Positions 62,349 through 64,000 of a stretch of DNA of 64,000 bases are shown here, piece after piece (positions within the stretch are counted from its first letter, which is position 1; each line of letters opens with the position of its first letter). Below the pieces are notes generated by a model. That model made no database searches, was not told the DNA's origin, and was given only the letters and a program-made list of their open reading frames with translations. Source of the stretch: Streptomyces venezuelae (lineage in GTDB: Bacteria > Actinomycetota > Actinomycetes > Streptomycetales > Streptomycetaceae); assembly GCF_008642295.1 (NCBI RefSeq), contig NZ_CP029190.1, positions 248,001-312,000 of the forward strand, given 5' to 3'. A program made the position numbers and the translations under genes.

Positions 62349-62387
62349 CGCCCGGGGGCGGGCGCCGGGCGCGCCCGCCCCCGGGCG
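62349..62387. terminator. long perfect hairpin after the GH16 gene
   Basis: Seventeen-base arms beginning CGCCCGGGGGCGGGCGC close over a five-base loop, 5 bases past the GH16 stop and before the leftward DUF4132 operon. The strongest hairpin noticed in the window. Confidence 0.75.
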
Positions 62388-62391
62388 GTCA

Positions 62392-63801
62392 TCAGTGCCC
62401 GAAGTCAAACCAGTTGACGTTCACGAAGTCGGCGGGCTGGCCGCTGGTGAAGGTCAGGTACACATCGTGGGTGCCGGTGACGGCGGAGATGTTCGCCGGA
62501 ATGGTCCGCCAGCTCTGCCAGCCGCCGGTGCCTGCGACGGCGAAGCTGCCGACGGGGGCGTTGCTGCGGCTGTCGAGGCGTACCTCCACCAGTCCGCTGA
62601 CTCCGCCGGCCGCACCGCTCGCCACCCGGGCGTGGAACTGGGTCGCCGGGGTGGCGCCGAAGTCGACCCCCTTGAACAGGGCCCAGTCGCCGTTGGCGGC
62701 ACTGCCCACGTTCTGGCCGCCGCCGGTGTCGGTGGTGGTCTCGGTGCTCAACCCGGCCTGGCCGTCGTACGACTCGGCCTGGATGGCGGAGTACGCGTCC
62801 CGGTTGCCCGGCGGGGGTGTGGTCGGCGGGGGTGTGGTCGGCGGGGTCGTGGGGCCGCCTCCGCCGCGCTGCCATACGGAGACGTAGTCGACGACCATCG
62901 GCCGGCCGGGCTGGGTGCCCGCGTCCGGTCCGCCGCCGAAGGCGTCGACGAACCCGCCGCCCATGGCCACGTTCAGGATGAGGAAGTAGCCGTGGTTGGT
63001 GGCCGCCGCCCAGGTGGCGGCGTCGACCTGGTTCTCCCGTACGGTGTGGAACTGCCCGCCGTCCAGGTAGAAGCGCATCTCCTGCGGGCTGACGCCCTTG
63101 TCCCACTCGACGGCGTAGGTGTGGAAGCCCGCCTGGCAGGAGACCGGGGCGCAGACCCGGTGGCCGCCGATGCCCGAGGTCTCGTTGCAGGGTCCGCCGG
63201 GGCTGGTGCCGCAGTGCATGGTGGCCCAGACCTGGTTGATGCCCTGGACGTTCTCCAGGATGTCGAGCTCGCCGATGCCCGGCCAGTTCCACCAGTTGCC
63301 CCGGTAGGGTGCGCCGAGCATCCAGAACGCCGGCCAGTAGCCCCTGGCCGCCGGGCCCGTGACATCGGGCATCCGGATCCGCGCCTCCACGCGCAGCGCG
63401 CCGCCCGCCGGGGGCTGGAAGTCGGAGCGCCGGGTCTCGATGCGGCCCGAGGTCCACTGGCCGGCCGCGTCCCGCAGCGGGGTGATCCGCAGATGGCCGG
63501 CCCCGTCGAGCGAGACGTTCGCGGTGCTGGAGGTCATGGTCTCGATCTCGCCGGTGCCGAAGTTGGCGGGCCCGCCGGGGTAGCTGGTGCCGGTGGTGTA
63601 CTGCCAGTCGGCGGTGTTCACTCCGGAGCCGGCCGGGCCGTTGAAGTCGTCCTGGAAGACGGCGGTCCAGCCCGGCGGGTCGGCCGGTATGGAGGCGTTG
63701 GCGGGCAGGGAGACGAACACGGCGGCGGCCGGTACGAGCAGTGCGGCCATGGCGAGGGCTGCGCGCCGCAGGATCCCGCGTCCTAAGGGTGTGTCTCTCA
63801 T
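62392..63801 (-). CDS. secreted GH16 beta-glucanase with CBM6
   Basis: 469 residues. A signal peptide (cleavage near ANASIPA, residue 37) precedes a GH16 domain (about 45-310) with the catalytic Glu178-x-Asp180-xx-Glu183 (GELDILENV) of laminarinases and related endo-beta-1,3-glucanases. A Thr/Pro linker (about 315-340) leads to a CBM6 carbohydrate-binding domain (about 349-469; AIQAESYDGQAG and FVNVNWFDFGH). Codon 6 is TTA (63784-63786), within a run of rare codons AGA-GAC-ACA-CCC-TTA-GGA, so translation may require bldA. GAGAGGG precedes the ATG. An operator-like palindrome lies 32 bases upstream. Confidence 0.92.
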   Translation of the reverse strand: MRDTPLGRGILRRAALAMAALLVPAAAVFVSLPANASIPADPPGWTAVFQDDFNGPAGSGVNTADWQYTTGTSYPGGPANFGTGEIETMTSSTANVSLDGAGHLRITPLRDAAGQWTSGRIETRRSDFQPPAGGALRVEARIRMPDVTGPAARGYWPAFWMLGAPYRGNWWNWPGIGELDILENVQGINQVWATMHCGTSPGGPCNETSGIGGHRVCAPVSCQAGFHTYAVEWDKGVSPQEMRFYLDGGQFHTVRENQVDAATWAAATNHGYFLILNVAMGGGFVDAFGGGPDAGTQPGRPMVVDYVSVWQRGGGGPTTPPTTPPPTTPPPGNRDAYSAIQAESYDGQAGLSTETTTDTGGGQNVGSAANGDWALFKGVDFGATPATQFHARVASGAAGGVSGLVEVRLDSRSNAPVGSFAVAGTGGWQSWRTIPANISAVTGTHDVYLTFTSGQPADFVNVNWFDFGH

Positions 63802-63832
63802 CAGAACCCTCTCTCGGGGGTGGGGGGATGGG

Positions 63833-63848
63833 CTGAGAGCGCTCTCAG
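63833..63848. promoter_or_regulatory. LacI/CebR-like operator upstream of the GH16 gene
   Basis: CTGAGAGCGCTCTCAG is a perfect 16-base palindrome with the central GAGCGCTC shared by the CebR cellulose-response operator (TGGGAGCGCTCCCA). It lies 32-47 bases before the GH16 start, suggesting repression by a LacI-family regulator until an oligosaccharide is present. Confidence 0.65.
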
Positions 63849-63923
63849 AAGGGTGCGCGGCTACTCTGCTCCCCTCGCCGCCTCCAGGCAAGAGGTGAAG
63901 CCGGAATTCGGCACCGGGGGCCC

Positions 63924-63960
63924 GTGCATTCACCTTCCGAACGCGCCTTTCCGAATGCAC
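63924..63960. repeat. inverted repeat near the right edge
   Basis: GTGCATTC and GAATGCAC are eight-base arms separated by 21 bases, upstream of the GH16 promoter region. No gene is seen from 63802 to 64000. The role is unclear. Confidence 0.35.
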
Positions 63961-64000
63961 CTGCCGAGGCAGGGGGCGGACGGCACGTCAGCCGGGCAGG

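Overview
The window is very GC-rich, with third codon positions almost always G or C, dense ATGA/GTGA gene overlaps and only a handful of TTA leucine codons. It carries tandem SpoIIE-type phosphatases, a single-copy STPK and several actinobacterial DUF families (DUF2867, DUF6296, DUF2087, DUF5682). Together these point to a Streptomyces-like actinomycete (Streptomyces or Kitasatospora). I saw no rRNA, tRNA, CRISPR array, insertion sequence or replication origin.

Left part (1-18.9 kb) is mostly housekeeping and regulatory. It holds the end of an unidentified gene, a FabF-like ketosynthase, a TetR regulator with a FUSC-type membrane protein and two clear operator palindromes, a DUF2867 protein, a 30-residue membrane peptide and a secreted helical protein. 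Two overlapping PAS/GAF/SpoIIE phosphatase genes follow, then a secreted serine hydrolase, a VOC protein, a [2Fe-2S] ferredoxin with its reductase, a GNAT acetyltransferase and a 1539-residue protein of unknown function.

The centre (about 18.96-46.4 kb) looks like a biosynthetic gene cluster I do not recognise. A leftward run of 17 genes (38661 down to 18958), almost all overlapping or nearly touching, encodes in transcription order: aldehyde dehydrogenase, nucleoside-deoxyribosyltransferase-like protein, DHOD-like flavoprotein, creatininase-family amidohydrolase, DUF2156-like acyl/aminoacyl-transferase, nucleotide-sugar dehydrogenase, NAD-dependent epimerase, GT4 glycosyltransferase, sugar nucleotidyltransferase, DegT aminotransferase, GH42-like glycosidase, amidohydrolase-2, SAM methyltransferase, free condensation domain, zinc alcohol dehydrogenase, A-PCP-C NRPS and a free carrier protein. 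Upstream on the same strand lie a third condensation-like protein and an orphan LuxR-type regulator. Divergent from these are two half-size ABC exporters forming a probable heterodimer, and a free AMP ligase. Three genes of the cluster carry TTA codons (ALDH codon 2, regulator codon 64, exporter codon 11), suggesting bldA (tRNA-Leu-UAA) control. My inference is a small peptide or acyl-amide scaffold decorated with an amino-sugar or uronic-acid sugar; the product is unknown.

The right part (46.4-64 kb) has a methyltransferase, a DUF2087 regulator, small SH3 and DUF6296 proteins, a GNAT enzyme, a Ser/Thr kinase with a ricin-like C-terminus and a frameshifted ricin-like gene. A tight five-gene operon follows (DUF4132, MoxR AAA+ ATPase, DUF5682, VWA, SWIM), matching the yehI-yehL-yehM-yehP-yehQ type of MoxR system. 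Last comes a secreted GH16-CBM6 glucanase with a TTA codon and a LacI-family-like operator.
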